Assembly (NCBI GenBank): GCA_017882905.1
Contig: JADGOO010000088.1
Location: 1 to 45,201 of the forward strand
DNA from: Acidimicrobiia bacterium
Lineage (GTDB): Bacteria > Actinomycetota > Acidimicrobiia > IMCC26256 > PALSA-610
Reading direction: 5' to 3'
DNA length: 45,201 bases
Positions 33,132 to 41,563 of this stretch are shown piece after piece (the first letter of the stretch is position 1; each line of letters begins with the position of its first letter). Below the pieces are notes generated by a model that saw only the letters and a list, made by a program, of their open reading frames with translations, was not told where the DNA came from and did not search any database. The translations under genes and the position numbers were made by a program.

Positions 33132-35417
33132 ATGGTCACCTTGAGTTACACCAAGAGCGTTCGCCGTTCGGCGACGTCGTCACGTTCACTGCGTGGCTGG
33201 CGGCGCCGGCGCTTTCTCGCCGCCATGACCGTTGCGGCGGTCGCCGCCAGCGGCGGCGTCGCCGGATTCATGTTCAGCTCGGGGGCCGCCACGGCGAGCG
33301 GCTACGAGCCGATCACTCTGGCCGACACCAGCTATGCGATCCCTGCGGGCGCGCTCTTCGTGAGCCCCGCCGGGAGCGACGCCAACGCCGGGACGCTGAG
33401 CGCGCCGTTCGCGACCGTGGGCAAGGCGCTGGCGGTCGCGCCGAGTGGCGCCACCATCGTGCTGCGCGGCGGTACCTACCGCGAGAGCCTCATGATGAAG
33501 CGGCCCGTCACACTGCAGGCCTACCCGCACGAGCAGCCGTGGATCGTCGGCAGCGACCTCGTCACCGGCTTCACGCCCAACGGCAGCACCTGGACGCGTG
33601 CTGTGGCGAAGACGCTCTGCGACACCTGCTTCCCCGCGCAGGTCATCGACCCGAACTACCCGGCCGCCGGCCTTCCCGAGCAGGTCTTCCTCGACGGTAC
33701 GCCGTTGCAGCAGGTGGTCTCGTCGAGCGCCGTCACGAGTGGCACGTTCTTCTACGACGCCGCGCACGGCCAGCTCGTGCTCGGCAGCGACCCCACGGGT
33801 CACGCGGTCGAGGTCACCACACGCGCCATGGCGCTCCTGGTCTCATCGAGCGCCGGCGGTGCTGCAGTCAAGGGCATCGGCTTCCAGCGCACCGGCTCCA
33901 CGTTCGACTCGACCGCCGCCGGCATGGTCGTGAGCAGCGCCCCGAGCGCCACGTTCGACCACGACACGTTCGCATGGAGCGCCAGCCGAGGGCTGATCGT
34001 GTACGGCGTGAACAACGTCGTGAGCAACAGCCTGTTCCTCTACAACGGCAGCAACGGGTTCCACGCGCACATGGCCGACGGACTCGTGTTCCAGAACAAC
34101 CGCGTGGGCTTCTCCGACGAGGAGCGGTTCAGCATCACGCCGTCGGCGTTCGCCTCAGAGGGCGGCGCCAAGATCACCCACACCTGGAACTCCGTGATCC
34201 AGGGCAACGTGTTCGACGACAACTACGCCAACGGCCTCTGGTTCGACGTCACGAGCACCAACGTGGTCATCGCCAACAACACCGTGGTGCGCAACCTCGG
34301 TCATGGCATCGCCTACGAGGTGTCGGGCAACGTGATCGTCGCCGGCAACGTGATCGCTCAGAACGGCCGGCTCGGCCTCAAGATCTCGGGCGTCTCGCAC
34401 GCCGAGGTGTGGAACAACACGATCGTCGGCAACGGCTGGGCGCAGCTCGGTGTGTACGAAGACCCGCGCACCGACACGAACCCGATCGACAACGCCGCCG
34501 GCATCACCTACGACACGGCGAACGTGCACGTGGTGAACAACGTGCTCGTCGCGTCGCCCACCTCGACGAAGCCGGTGTTCGAGAGCTTCGACATCTCCTC
34601 GCCCCGCCACCTCACCACGGCCCAGATGATCACGCTCGACGACCACAACCTCTGGTCACGACCGAGCATCCTGGCGCCGAAGATCCTCGTCAACTGGCAG
34701 ACATCGCTCACCGCGATGACCCGCTACAACACCCTCCCGTTGGCGCAGGTCGGTACCGGCCGTGAGACGTCGAGCATCTCGGCCGACAACGTGCCGTGGA
34801 CCACCTTGTTCAACAACCCGACGAGCGACGACTACTCGCCGGCCGCCGGGAGCCCGCTCACCCAGCCCGGTGCACCGCTGCCGGCTGCAGTGGCGGCAGC
34901 CATGGGTGTGGCCTCCTCGCCGGTCGGGCTCGGCGCGCCGAACCCGGCGCCGGTCGTTCCCCCGACCACGACGACCGTGGCGCCGACGACCGTGGCTCCG
35001 ACCACGATCCCGCCCACCACGGTGGCACCGACCACCACGATCCCGCCGACCACAACGACGACTGCTCCGGCAGTCGTGCTGCCGACCGTGTCGGTCGACA
35101 GCGTGGCGACGCTCGAAGGCGGGCCGGGCAAGGTCACGGCCTTGACCTTCACGATCACGCTCTCGCAACCCGCGACCAGCGATGTGGTCGTCGACTACGC
35201 GACGGCCGACGGCACGGCAACGGCCGGCAGCGACTACAGCAGTCGCAGCGGAACGGCCACGTTCCACCCCGGCGTGGTGACCCGCCACATCGTCGTCAAC
35301 GTGTTCGGCGACTCGGTGAAGGAAGCGAACGAGACGTTCACGGCCCGGGTGACCAACGCAGGCGGCGCCACGATCGCCGTGGGCCAGGGCGTCGGCACCG
35401 TCGTCAACGACGACTGA
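33132..35417 (+). CDS. secreted parallel beta-helix protein with C-terminal Calx-beta domain
   Basis: A 761-aa exported protein. A signal segment (about 24-55) is preceded by RRRRFLAAMT, close to the Tat pattern. DAN-GT-S-PFAT-KAL (about 79-98) is the usual entry to pectate-lyase-like right-handed beta helices; coils continue to about 480 with Asn ladders such as NNVVSNSLFLYNGSNGFHA and VVIANNTVVRNLGHGIAYE. A Thr/Pro/Val linker (612-648) leads to a Calx-beta domain (about 650-761) with ATADGTATAGSDYSS. Its role may be surface binding or carbohydrate cleavage; no catalytic residues are recognised. ATG 33132 is close to GAGGG. Confidence 0.85.
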   Translation: MVTLSYTKSVRRSATSSRSLRGWRRRRFLAAMTVAAVAASGGVAGFMFSSGAATASGYEPITLADTSYAIPAGALFVSPAGSDANAGTLSAPFATVGKALAVAPSGATIVLRGGTYRESLMMKRPVTLQAYPHEQPWIVGSDLVTGFTPNGSTWTRAVAKTLCDTCFPAQVIDPNYPAAGLPEQVFLDGTPLQQVVSSSAVTSGTFFYDAAHGQLVLGSDPTGHAVEVTTRAMALLVSSSAGGAAVKGIGFQRTGSTFDSTAAGMVVSSAPSATFDHDTFAWSASRGLIVYGVNNVVSNSLFLYNGSNGFHAHMADGLVFQNNRVGFSDEERFSITPSAFASEGGAKITHTWNSVIQGNVFDDNYANGLWFDVTSTNVVIANNTVVRNLGHGIAYEVSGNVIVAGNVIAQNGRLGLKISGVSHAEVWNNTIVGNGWAQLGVYEDPRTDTNPIDNAAGITYDTANVHVVNNVLVASPTSTKPVFESFDISSPRHLTTAQMITLDDHNLWSRPSILAPKILVNWQTSLTAMTRYNTLPLAQVGTGRETSSISADNVPWTTLFNNPTSDDYSPAAGSPLTQPGAPLPAAVAAAMGVASSPVGLGAPNPAPVVPPTTTTVAPTTVAPTTIPPTTVAPTTTIPPTTTTTAPAVVLPTVSVDSVATLEGGPGKVTALTFTITLSQPATSDVVVDYATADGTATAGSDYSSRSGTATFHPGVVTRHIVVNVFGDSVKEANETFTARVTNAGGATIAVGQGVGTVVNDD
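34966..35072 (+). repeat. Thr/Pro-rich linker repeat
   Basis: Imperfect tandem units of the TTVAPTT / TTIPPTT type inside the beta-helix gene, about 107 bp. Such linkers span cell-wall space; the DNA repeats could expand or contract by slippage. Confidence 0.6.
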
Positions 35418-35436
35418 TTCACGCAGCCGGGCTGCT

Positions 35437-35460
35437 GGTGCCCACTACTCGGTGGGCATC
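35437..35460. terminator. bidirectional hairpin between converging genes
   Basis: GGTGCCCAC-TACTCG-GTGGGCATC: a 9-bp stem (one G-U pair) with 6-base loop. The stop codon of the dioxygenase gene on the minus strand lies within it and the beta-helix gene ends 20 bp before it. Confidence 0.5.
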
Positions 35461-36281
35461 AGCGGCACCAGCTCGAAGAAGCGGTAGTGGTTCAACGACA
35501 CCCGACGGAACGTTCGGGGGGTGAGGCCCGTGACATCGTTGCGGCGATGTTGCAGGGCGAGGTTGTCCCACACGACCAGGTCGCCGAGTTCCCATCGGTG
35601 CTCGTACACGTTGGCCGGCGCGTAGAGATGCGCCAGGAGCGCCTCGAGGAGCGAGCCGTCGGCGTCGCCTTCGATCGACGCCGCGTGCAGGTCGGTGAGG
35701 TACAGCAGCGGTTCACCGGTTCGCGGATGCAGCATCGGGATCGGGTGCGTGGCACTCGGGTCGTGTTCGCCGATCGGGTGCTCGCGAGACTTCGATGCGC
35801 TGCTTCCGGTCGAGATGGCCGACAACGTGTGCAGCGCCGCGTGGCCCTCGACGGCTCGGCGCAGATCGGCGGGCAGCGTGCGCCACGCGTGGGCACTGCT
35901 CGCGAACCAGGTGGACGTGCCGGTCGCCGGTAGCTCCTGCGCACACAGCGAGATGCCGATCACGGGTGACGTCGTGAACGACAGGTCGGAGTGGAAGGGC
36001 AGCTCACCCGAACCGGCGGCGTCGGCGAGCACGTTCGAGATGAAGCCGGCGAAGCTGCCGTTGTTCATCTCGTCGATGAGTGGCCCGAACCGTGCGCTCA
36101 GATCGATCTGCGCCTGTTCCGACACCTCCTGGCCGCGGAACACCAGCAGGTGGTGGCGGTCGAACGCCGCGGCCAGCTCGGCGCCGGCGGCGTCGTCGAG
36201 TGGCCGCGTGAGGTCGATTCCCTCCACGCGGGCGCCGAGCGCATCGTGCAATGGAGTCACCTGCACCGCGGTTTCGCGCAT
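35445..36281 (-). CDS. TauD/TfdA-family 2-oxoglutarate dioxygenase
   Basis: Non-heme iron enzyme that oxidises a substrate with O2 and 2-oxoglutarate. The 278-aa protein has the iron triad H97-x-D99 in LPFHSDLSF and H245 in LALQHRRND, with the 2-oxoglutarate-binding arginine in RTFRRVS (256-262). GARVEGIDLTRPLDD (16-30) and HHLLVFRGQ (43-51) are typical TauD features. The substrate (taurine, herbicide-type or other carboxylate) is not clear. ATG 36281 has an excellent AGGAGGTG site; the frame above it is a shadow. Divergent from the phosphotransferase. Confidence 0.9.
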   Translation of the reverse strand: MRETAVQVTPLHDALGARVEGIDLTRPLDDAAGAELAAAFDRHHLLVFRGQEVSEQAQIDLSARFGPLIDEMNNGSFAGFISNVLADAAGSGELPFHSDLSFTTSPVIGISLCAQELPATGTSTWFASSAHAWRTLPADLRRAVEGHAALHTLSAISTGSSASKSREHPIGEHDPSATHPIPMLHPRTGEPLLYLTDLHAASIEGDADGSLLEALLAHLYAPANVYEHRWELGDLVVWDNLALQHRRNDVTGLTPRTFRRVSLNHYRFFELVPLMPTE

Positions 36282-36294
36282 CCGGCACCTCCTC

Positions 36295-36317
36295 GCGTGA
36301 GCCCGACGGGCTCGCGC
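36295..36317. promoter_or_regulatory. palindrome in the dioxygenase/phosphotransferase promoter region
   Basis: GCGTGAGCCCG-A-CGGGCTCGCGC: 11 bp arms with one wobble around a 1-base centre. It lies 14 bp from the dioxygenase start and 28 bp from the kinase start, so it may be an operator for both. Confidence 0.45.
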
Positions 36318-36345
36318 AGCGTAGGCCGCGTGGAAGGATGCGCGC

Positions 36346-37401
36346 ATGGCTCTCACGATCCCGCGCACGGTCGACGATCTGCACGCCGCCTGGCTTCGTG
36401 ACGTGCTCGCGCTCGACGTGACCAACGTCGAGCTGCTCGATGACCACTCGGGCACCAGTGGGCGCGCCCGGCTCGGTGTGCAGTACGCGCCCGGCGAGGA
36501 GGGCCCGGCCTCGGTGTTCGTCAAGCTCGCACCCCCCGACGAACGCCAGCGGGAGCGGCTGGCGCGCTGGGGCATCGGCGTGAACGAGACGCGCTTCTAC
36601 GAATCGGCGCGACCCGGCCTGCCCGTGCGCGCGCCCGAGGTGTACGCCACCGCCCGCGACGGCGACGAGTTCGTGATGGTGCTCGAAGACCTCGTGCCGC
36701 TCGGCTGCACCTTCCCGCATCCCCGCGACCCCGACGTGGTGGAGTTCACCGCGGCGTTCATCGAGACGCTCGCGGTGCTGCACGGCTCGATGTGGGAGTC
36801 ACCGCGATTCGACGACGACGACGACCTCGGTTGGGTACCCACACGCGCCGGAGGCGCGTCACGCGGCGCCACCGGCGGCGAGTTCATCCGCATGGCACTC
36901 GATGAGTTCGGCGAGGAGATGGGCCCGGCGTTTCGTCGGCTCGGCGAGCTGTACCTCGATCATGGCGACGAGCTGCTCGACCTCTACGACGAAGGCCCGA
37001 CCACGCTCGTGCACGGCGATGCGCACTCGGGCAACCTCTACAAGTCGCCCGACGGAAGTCCTGGTCTGCTCGATTGGGCGATGGTGTCGTACCAGCCCGG
37101 CATGCGCGACGTGGCGTACTACCTGTGCAACTCGTTCCCGTCGGCTCTGCGCAGGGAGCACGAGCACGAGCTGTTGGCGCGCTACCGCGCCGGCCTCGAT
37201 GCCTTCGGTGTGACGCTCGACGAGAGCCGCCAGTGGGAGCAGTACCGACTCTTCGCGATCACGTCCTGGGTGGCGGGTGCGTCCACTGCCGCCATGGGGA
37301 GCCGCTGGCAGCCGCGCCACGTCGGGCTGGGTGGCATGCGACGCGCGACGGGCGCCATCGAGGACCTCGACAGCGTCGGCTACTTCGAATCGCGCCTTTG
37401 A
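36346..37401 (+). CDS. aminoglycoside-phosphotransferase-fold kinase
   Basis: A 351-aa protein of the APH/ecdysteroid-kinase-like family. N-lobe: residues ~20-130 with VFVKLAPPDERQRERLARWG (ATP lysine K~65) and FVMVLEDLVPLG, the hinge. C-lobe: LVHGDAHSGNLY (H223, D225, N230) is the catalytic loop and GLLDWAMVSYQPGMRDVAYY holds the metal-binding Asp. It probably phosphorylates a small hydroxyl compound, maybe related to the dioxygenase next door; nothing proves a link to antibiotic resistance. ATG 36346 has GGAAGGA upstream. Confidence 0.88.
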   Translation: MALTIPRTVDDLHAAWLRDVLALDVTNVELLDDHSGTSGRARLGVQYAPGEEGPASVFVKLAPPDERQRERLARWGIGVNETRFYESARPGLPVRAPEVYATARDGDEFVMVLEDLVPLGCTFPHPRDPDVVEFTAAFIETLAVLHGSMWESPRFDDDDDLGWVPTRAGGASRGATGGEFIRMALDEFGEEMGPAFRRLGELYLDHGDELLDLYDEGPTTLVHGDAHSGNLYKSPDGSPGLLDWAMVSYQPGMRDVAYYLCNSFPSALRREHEHELLARYRAGLDAFGVTLDESRQWEQYRLFAITSWVAGASTAAMGSRWQPRHVGLGGMRRATGAIEDLDSVGYFESRL

Positions 37402-37442
37402 CGGCGGTGCGGTGGGGCAACCCCACCGCACCCGGTGCCGTC
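37400..37442. terminator. very strong hairpin between converging transcripts
   Basis: A perfect 12-bp inner stem GGTGCGGTGGGG / CCCCACCGCACC with loop CAA, extended by an outer GACGGC / GCCGTC stem after a 4-base bulge. It separates the phosphotransferase gene from the small ORFs coming from the other side. Confidence 0.8.
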
Positions 37443-37448
37443 ATCGGT

Positions 37449-37568
37449 TCATGGACTTCGACGGCCGCTGCGCAGGTGTCGCCGCAGCCGGTAGCTGGTG
37501 GCGTCGGCGATGCGGCGCCGCTGGTGCTCGCGCGCGAACTGCGCGACGGTCAAAGGATGAAGGTTCAT
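37449..37568 (-). CDS. small basic protein, 39 aa
   Basis: Starts MNLHPLTVAQFAREHQRRRI and ends RSGRRSP; about one residue in three is Arg, His or Lys and it is probably one or two helices. ATG 37568 stands 7 nt after a clean AAGGAG site, which is the main reason to believe the ORF. It lies 89 bp after the 18-aa ORF on the same strand and ends 6 bp before the strong hairpin, so both may be one short transcript. Function unknown. Confidence 0.55.
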   Translation of the reverse strand: MNLHPLTVAQFAREHQRRRIADATSYRLRRHLRSGRRSP

Positions 37569-37657
37569 GGTGAGACTCCTTGCGCGATGGCAGGAAGAGG
37601 AAAGGACAGGGAAGAACGCGCACGTGGTGCTGGATGCAGTGCGGACCGCGGTGGCGG

Positions 37658-37714
37658 TCAGTCGTTGCCGCGCGAGGGGACCGCGGCATCGAGAGCACAG
37701 TGCGTCATCGTCAT
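37658..37714 (-). CDS. 18-aa ORF with near-perfect ribosome site
   Basis: MTMTHCALDAAVPSRGND, preceded by AAGGAGGTGA at 5 nt from the ATG, which is about as complementary to 16S rRNA as possible. It is too short for a structured protein: it may be a leader peptide, a small signalling or toxin-like peptide, or a modified-peptide precursor (one Cys). GATACT, about 50 nt upstream, may be its -10. It precedes the 39-aa ORF on the same strand. Confidence 0.45.
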   Translation of the reverse strand: MTMTHCALDAAVPSRGND

Positions 37715-37824
37715 AGCGGTCACCTCCTTCGCGCAGTCGAACGGCAGCAATGAGTATCGCGCAGCCGAGCGCGTCGCGGCGAACGATTTAGCGACGACCT
37801 CGGCGAATGGCCGTGTCGCACGGA

Positions 37825-38823
37825 CTACTCGAGCTGGAAATAGCCAGGAACACTCGTGAACGGTGTGTCGAGGTACACCTTCGCTTCCGGCGCACCCTGA
37901 AGGCGGCCGTGACTCCAACGCACTTCGACATGCCCGCTGATCTCGACGACGCGCTTGCTCTCGCGTTCTGTGACGGCGGCGGACCATCCAACTTCCGGTT
38001 GGCCCGCTTGCCGTCGGGCGACGCTGAACGAACGCAGATCGAAGCGCTGTGTCCAGTCCCATGCCGAAGCGACTCGCAGCCGGACGTGCGATCGACCGTC
38101 TGCCCCGAGCACGAAGTAGGGCGCGTCACCGATTCGCAACAGCCTCCACAGGGTGCGAAGGCGCGACGTCGGAGTCGCAAGTGCGGCGTTCCAGCGGCGC
38201 GCCGACTCGGTTGACACTGCCACGCAAAGCGACGCCCACGCGACCTGGCTCGCCGATGGGAGCGAGCGGCCGCTCAGCGGCCCTTTGAGCGCAGCGCGAT
38301 CTCGCGGTGTCAGCAGATCGACGCGTTCCGGAAGCGCAAGGTCGAGGTGATCGCGAATCTGCTCGTAGAACGACTGATACTCGTCGGGCGCGACCGTGGC
38401 GAACCAGTCCTCGTTCGTCCGTCGCTCCCCGACCAGTAGGCGGTCGAAGAGGCGTGAGGGCCCGCAGTTCTGGGTGATCTTCGACAGGTACTTGCAGCTG
38501 ACTTGGTACACGTGATCGATGCGGATATCGGCAGGCACGACGTCGTCACCGGGGACCTTGTGATGGCCCTTCCACTCGACCAGTCGTGGTGGCCGGCGAC
38601 GGAGACCATCATCGGCACGCAGGAAGGCGACCCCGTTTTCGAACGCCGTCGCGAAGGTCGTGACGTTCGCTTCCATCCGAAACGCTTCGACGAGGCGTTC
38701 CCAAACTTCGTCGGTGACGTTGACAAGACGCTCGGGCCTTGTCCGCATCGCGAATTCGATGTCGGGGGCCAGTGTGCCGAGAGCAGTCGTGATCTCGGTG
38801 ATCTCGGTGAGTGATCCCGGCAT
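37825..38823 (-). CDS. probable type II restriction endonuclease
   Basis: A 332-aa protein not recognised by name. It lies 29 bp after a DNA methyltransferase gene on the same strand, the normal place for the partner nuclease. Two candidate PD-(D/E)xK-like stretches are seen: RLVEWKGHHK (E83/K85, with D71-D72 before it) and DIRIDHVYQVSCKY (D103, K111). The C-terminal half (about 225-325) is beta-rich and may bind DNA. ATG 38823 has GAAGA nearby. The function is inferred from position and these motifs. Confidence 0.65.
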   Translation of the reverse strand: MPGSLTEITEITTALGTLAPDIEFAMRTRPERLVNVTDEVWERLVEAFRMEANVTTFATAFENGVAFLRADDGLRRRPPRLVEWKGHHKVPGDDVVPADIRIDHVYQVSCKYLSKITQNCGPSRLFDRLLVGERRTNEDWFATVAPDEYQSFYEQIRDHLDLALPERVDLLTPRDRAALKGPLSGRSLPSASQVAWASLCVAVSTESARRWNAALATPTSRLRTLWRLLRIGDAPYFVLGADGRSHVRLRVASAWDWTQRFDLRSFSVARRQAGQPEVGWSAAVTERESKRVVEISGHVEVRWSHGRLQGAPEAKVYLDTPFTSVPGYFQLE

Positions 38824-38852
38824 CAGTCTTCGAACAATGGGATGAACTGCAT

Positions 38853-40340
38853 CTACTCGGCCCGGCGGTCGAGCTCCGCCTCGGCCCAGAAGCCGGGAGA
38901 AGGCGATCGCGTCATCCCGCCCCGCGCGTATGCCTCGAGGCGCGCGCGACCCGCGTCGGAGAGCATCTCGATCGCATCGAAGAACGCGTTGGGGCCGGCC
39001 GAACGCAGCGCAGTATCTCCTTCGCTGGGTCTACGAGGAAGGTTCGTCGTGAGGAAGACCAGCGGAACCTCGCTGTCCGGTCGCTCGATGCCGCGCAGCG
39101 CAGCCGCGCGACCGAGCGACTTCCAGACCGTGTCCGTGCGCAGCAGACCGCCGCGGTGGCTCGTGAACGCTCCCGAGACATCGAAGTACCACGTTGCGTC
39201 ATTTCGGTCCCGGCAGATGAAGTTGACGGTCACGCCGGTCTTCGGGACCTTCTTGTTCACCTCTTCAATCGTGAACCCGGCTGCTTCGAGGACTTCCTCC
39301 GCGAGCTTCTGAGCGCGCTTACCTTCGCGTGTGGCGCGGCTCTGGAAATCCTCGTTATCGACGTCGGTTGCATCGACACTCTTCGGGCCAGCATTCTGAT
39401 TGATCCGCCGTGGCGTCGCTTCGGCGTCACTCAACGCGTCGGTGACGCGATGGCGCGCGATATCCGTGTACTCATCGTCAAGGTCGTAACCGACGTAGCG
39501 GCGATCGAGGACGGCAGCGGCGACCAAGGTGGATCCGCTGCCCATGAACGGGTCGAGCACGAGATCATCCTTGAACGTGTACAGACGAATGAGCTGCTTC
39601 GGGAGCTCGACTGGGAACGGAGCGGGGTGGTTGACGCGCCGTGCGCTCTCCGGCGGGATCTGCCACACGTCGAGCGTGAGCGCCATGAAGTCGTCAGTCA
39701 TCAGTGTGCTCTCGTAGGGGAGCTCCGCGGCGGCGCGTTCCTTCACGGATCGCGCACGGTCGAAGCGGCCCTTGCTGGCGACAATCACTCGCTCGGTGAT
39801 GTCACGTAGCACGGGGTTGGTCGCGCTGCGAAACGAGCCCCACGCGCAGGAGCCGCTCGCCCCTTCGCCCTTTTGCCAGATGAGCTCGCCGCGCAGGAGC
39901 AGACCGAGATCGTCCTGCAAGATGCGGATGACGTCGGCAGAAAGGCTGCGATACGGCTTGCGCCCGAGGTTGGCGACGTTCACTGCGATACGGCCGCCCG
40001 GTTCGAGCTTCCTCACGCATTCCGCGAAGACGTCGGTGAGGAGTTGCAGATACTCGAGATAAGAAGCCGGTACGCCTTCGCGCTCGAGCTCCTCCTCGTA
40101 TTGCTTGCCAGCGAAGTAAGGCGGAGAGGTGACGACGAGCGCTACCGACCCATCGGCGACAGCGTCCATGTGGCGCGCGTCGCCATGTTGGAAGGGCTCC
40201 TCGATCGGCTTGGGTGGCAACACCGTCGCGTCGTCGGATACTTCGGGCGCGTGAAACCGTCCGTAGAAGCCGGAGGCATCGTGATTCTCGCGACGCGACA
40301 CTCCAAAGTTCGATGTCGCGGTGCGACGGCGGTCTTGCAT
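38853..40340 (-). CDS. DNA methyltransferase (beta class, N4-cytosine or N6-adenine) with extra C-terminal domain
   Basis: Uses S-adenosylmethionine to methylate its recognition site. The 495-aa protein has motif IV VTSPPYFAG (70-78) before motif I DPFMGSGST (263-271), the beta-class order; the SPPY form favours N4-cytosine. Between them are NLGRKPY and WQKGEGASGSCAWGSF. After residue ~330 an extra domain follows (VNFICRDRNDATWYFDVSGA at 371-390, TDTVWKSLGRAAAL) that is not needed for methylation and may help target recognition. ATG 40340 follows GAGGAGG at 6 nt. Paired with the nuclease gene. Confidence 0.88.
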   Translation of the reverse strand: MQDRRRTATSNFGVSRRENHDASGFYGRFHAPEVSDDATVLPPKPIEEPFQHGDARHMDAVADGSVALVVTSPPYFAGKQYEEELEREGVPASYLEYLQLLTDVFAECVRKLEPGGRIAVNVANLGRKPYRSLSADVIRILQDDLGLLLRGELIWQKGEGASGSCAWGSFRSATNPVLRDITERVIVASKGRFDRARSVKERAAAELPYESTLMTDDFMALTLDVWQIPPESARRVNHPAPFPVELPKQLIRLYTFKDDLVLDPFMGSGSTLVAAAVLDRRYVGYDLDDEYTDIARHRVTDALSDAEATPRRINQNAGPKSVDATDVDNEDFQSRATREGKRAQKLAEEVLEAAGFTIEEVNKKVPKTGVTVNFICRDRNDATWYFDVSGAFTSHRGGLLRTDTVWKSLGRAAALRGIERPDSEVPLVFLTTNLPRRPSEGDTALRSAGPNAFFDAIEMLSDAGRARLEAYARGGMTRSPSPGFWAEAELDRRAE

Positions 40341-40404
40341 GTCGCGCCTCCTCAGTGAAGGGAGTGTACGCGAGAGATGGGACAGCAATCGAACATACGC
40401 GCGT

Positions 40405-41505
40405 CTAACCGGCGACGTCGAGAACGGTGCGCAGGCCTCGGCCCGCCGCCATGTCGGCGAAGGCTTCGTTCGCCTCGCGGAGCGGCCGGCGCGCCGTGAT
40501 CATGCCCTCGAGATCGAGCCGTCCGGCGCGCCACAGACCGAGCAGGCGCGGGATCTCACGCTGGCCGTTGCTGCCACCGAGGAGTGTTCCGATCAGCTTG
40601 CGCTCGCTCGCCATGAACAGCACCGCGGGCACACTCACCGTGTGGTCGATCGGCGCGGCGCCCACGAGCACCGTGGTGCCCCCGGCCCGGCATGCCCACA
40701 TCCCGGCCTCGACGAGTGCGTGGTGGCCCACAGCATCGAACGCGTAGTCGACGCCACCGCCGGTGAGCGCGTGCGACGCGGCGACCACATCGTCGCTCCC
40801 GGGGTCGAGCACGTCGGTCGCGCCGAAGTGCGCGGCACCTTCGCGGCGTTCCCGGACCGGGTCGCTCACGATGATGCGCGACGCGCCCGCGATGCGGGCA
40901 CCCTGCACGATTGCGATCCCTACTCCACCGAGCCCCATCACGAGCACGGTCGCACCCGGTTCGACCTTCGCCGCGTTGAAGACCGCGCCCACTCCAGTCT
41001 GCACCGCACAGCCGATCACGCACGCGATGTCGAGCGGCGTGTCGTCGGCAACCTTCACGGCCGCCGCCGCGTCGACGAGAGCGAGCTCTCCGAAGCCGCC
41101 CACGCCCAAGCCTCGCAACACGGCCGACCCGTTCCGCGAGAGGCCGGTGGCCCCGTCGGCGAACGTGCCGGTCATGATCGCCGCCGCGTTCACGCACGTG
41201 CCGAACTCGCCGCGCACGCACGAATAGCAGCGTCCGCACGTGGCGATCGGAGTGAGCACGACCTTGTCGCCCGGCGCGAGGTGCGTCACGCCGGCGCCGA
41301 TCGCTTCCACCGTCCCGGCCGCCTCGTGACCCAACACGATCGGGCCCGAGGGCGGGAACGTGCCGTTCACGTTCGAGTAGTCGGAGTGGCACACACCGCA
41401 GTGCGCCACCCGCACGAGCACCTCGCCCGCCCCGGGGTCGGCGATCTCGATGTCGTCGACCAGCGACAACGGTTGCAGGGCAGCTTCGAGCAAGGCGGCG
41501 CGCAC
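40405..41505 (-). CDS. zinc-dependent alcohol dehydrogenase (MDR family)
   Basis: Oxidises an alcohol or reduces an aldehyde/ketone with NAD(P). The 366-aa protein has catalytic zinc ligands C36 (AHCGVCHSD, also C39) and H60-E61 (GHEAAG), structural-zinc cysteines C90, C93, C96 and C104, and the Rossmann motif VLVMGLGGVGIAIVQGA (about 187-203). SDPVRERREGA follows the second strand. The pattern is close to class III/NDMA-type long enzymes; the substrate is unknown. GTG 41505 has TAGGGT 7 nt upstream and no ribosome site. Divergent from the SRPBCC gene. Confidence 0.92.
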   Translation of the reverse strand: MRAALLEAALQPLSLVDDIEIADPGAGEVLVRVAHCGVCHSDYSNVNGTFPPSGPIVLGHEAAGTVEAIGAGVTHLAPGDKVVLTPIATCGRCYSCVRGEFGTCVNAAAIMTGTFADGATGLSRNGSAVLRGLGVGGFGELALVDAAAAVKVADDTPLDIACVIGCAVQTGVGAVFNAAKVEPGATVLVMGLGGVGIAIVQGARIAGASRIIVSDPVRERREGAAHFGATDVLDPGSDDVVAASHALTGGGVDYAFDAVGHHALVEAGMWACRAGGTTVLVGAAPIDHTVSVPAVLFMASERKLIGTLLGGSNGQREIPRLLGLWRAGRLDLEGMITARRPLREANEAFADMAAGRGLRTVLDVAG

Positions 41506-41512
41506 GAAGTCG

Positions 41513-41518
41513 ACCCTA
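41513..41518 (-). promoter_or_regulatory. -10 element of a probably leaderless promoter (dehydrogenase)
   Basis: On the minus strand TAGGGT ends 7 nt before GTG 41505. Confidence 0.4.
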
Positions 41519-41537
41519 TTGGGCCCGGGTCGGCGTT

Positions 41538-41549
41538 GTCACGTGTGAC
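41538..41549. promoter_or_regulatory. inverted repeat between divergent genes
   Basis: GTCAC-GT-GTGAC, 5-bp arms around 2 bases, in the 58-bp gap between the dehydrogenase and SRPBCC starts. It overlaps the expected -35/-10 region of both and is a candidate operator. Confidence 0.4.
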
Positions 41550-41550
41550 G

Positions 41551-41556
41551 TAGCGT
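41551..41556 (+). promoter_or_regulatory. -10 element of a probably leaderless promoter (SRPBCC)
   Basis: TAGCGT ends 7 nt before ATG 41564. Confidence 0.4.
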
Positions 41557-41563
41557 CGGTGCC

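Noticed and set aside
34966-35072. CRISPR-like tandem repeats
   Set aside because: Units are codon-level Thr/Pro repeats inside a gene, with no spacers.
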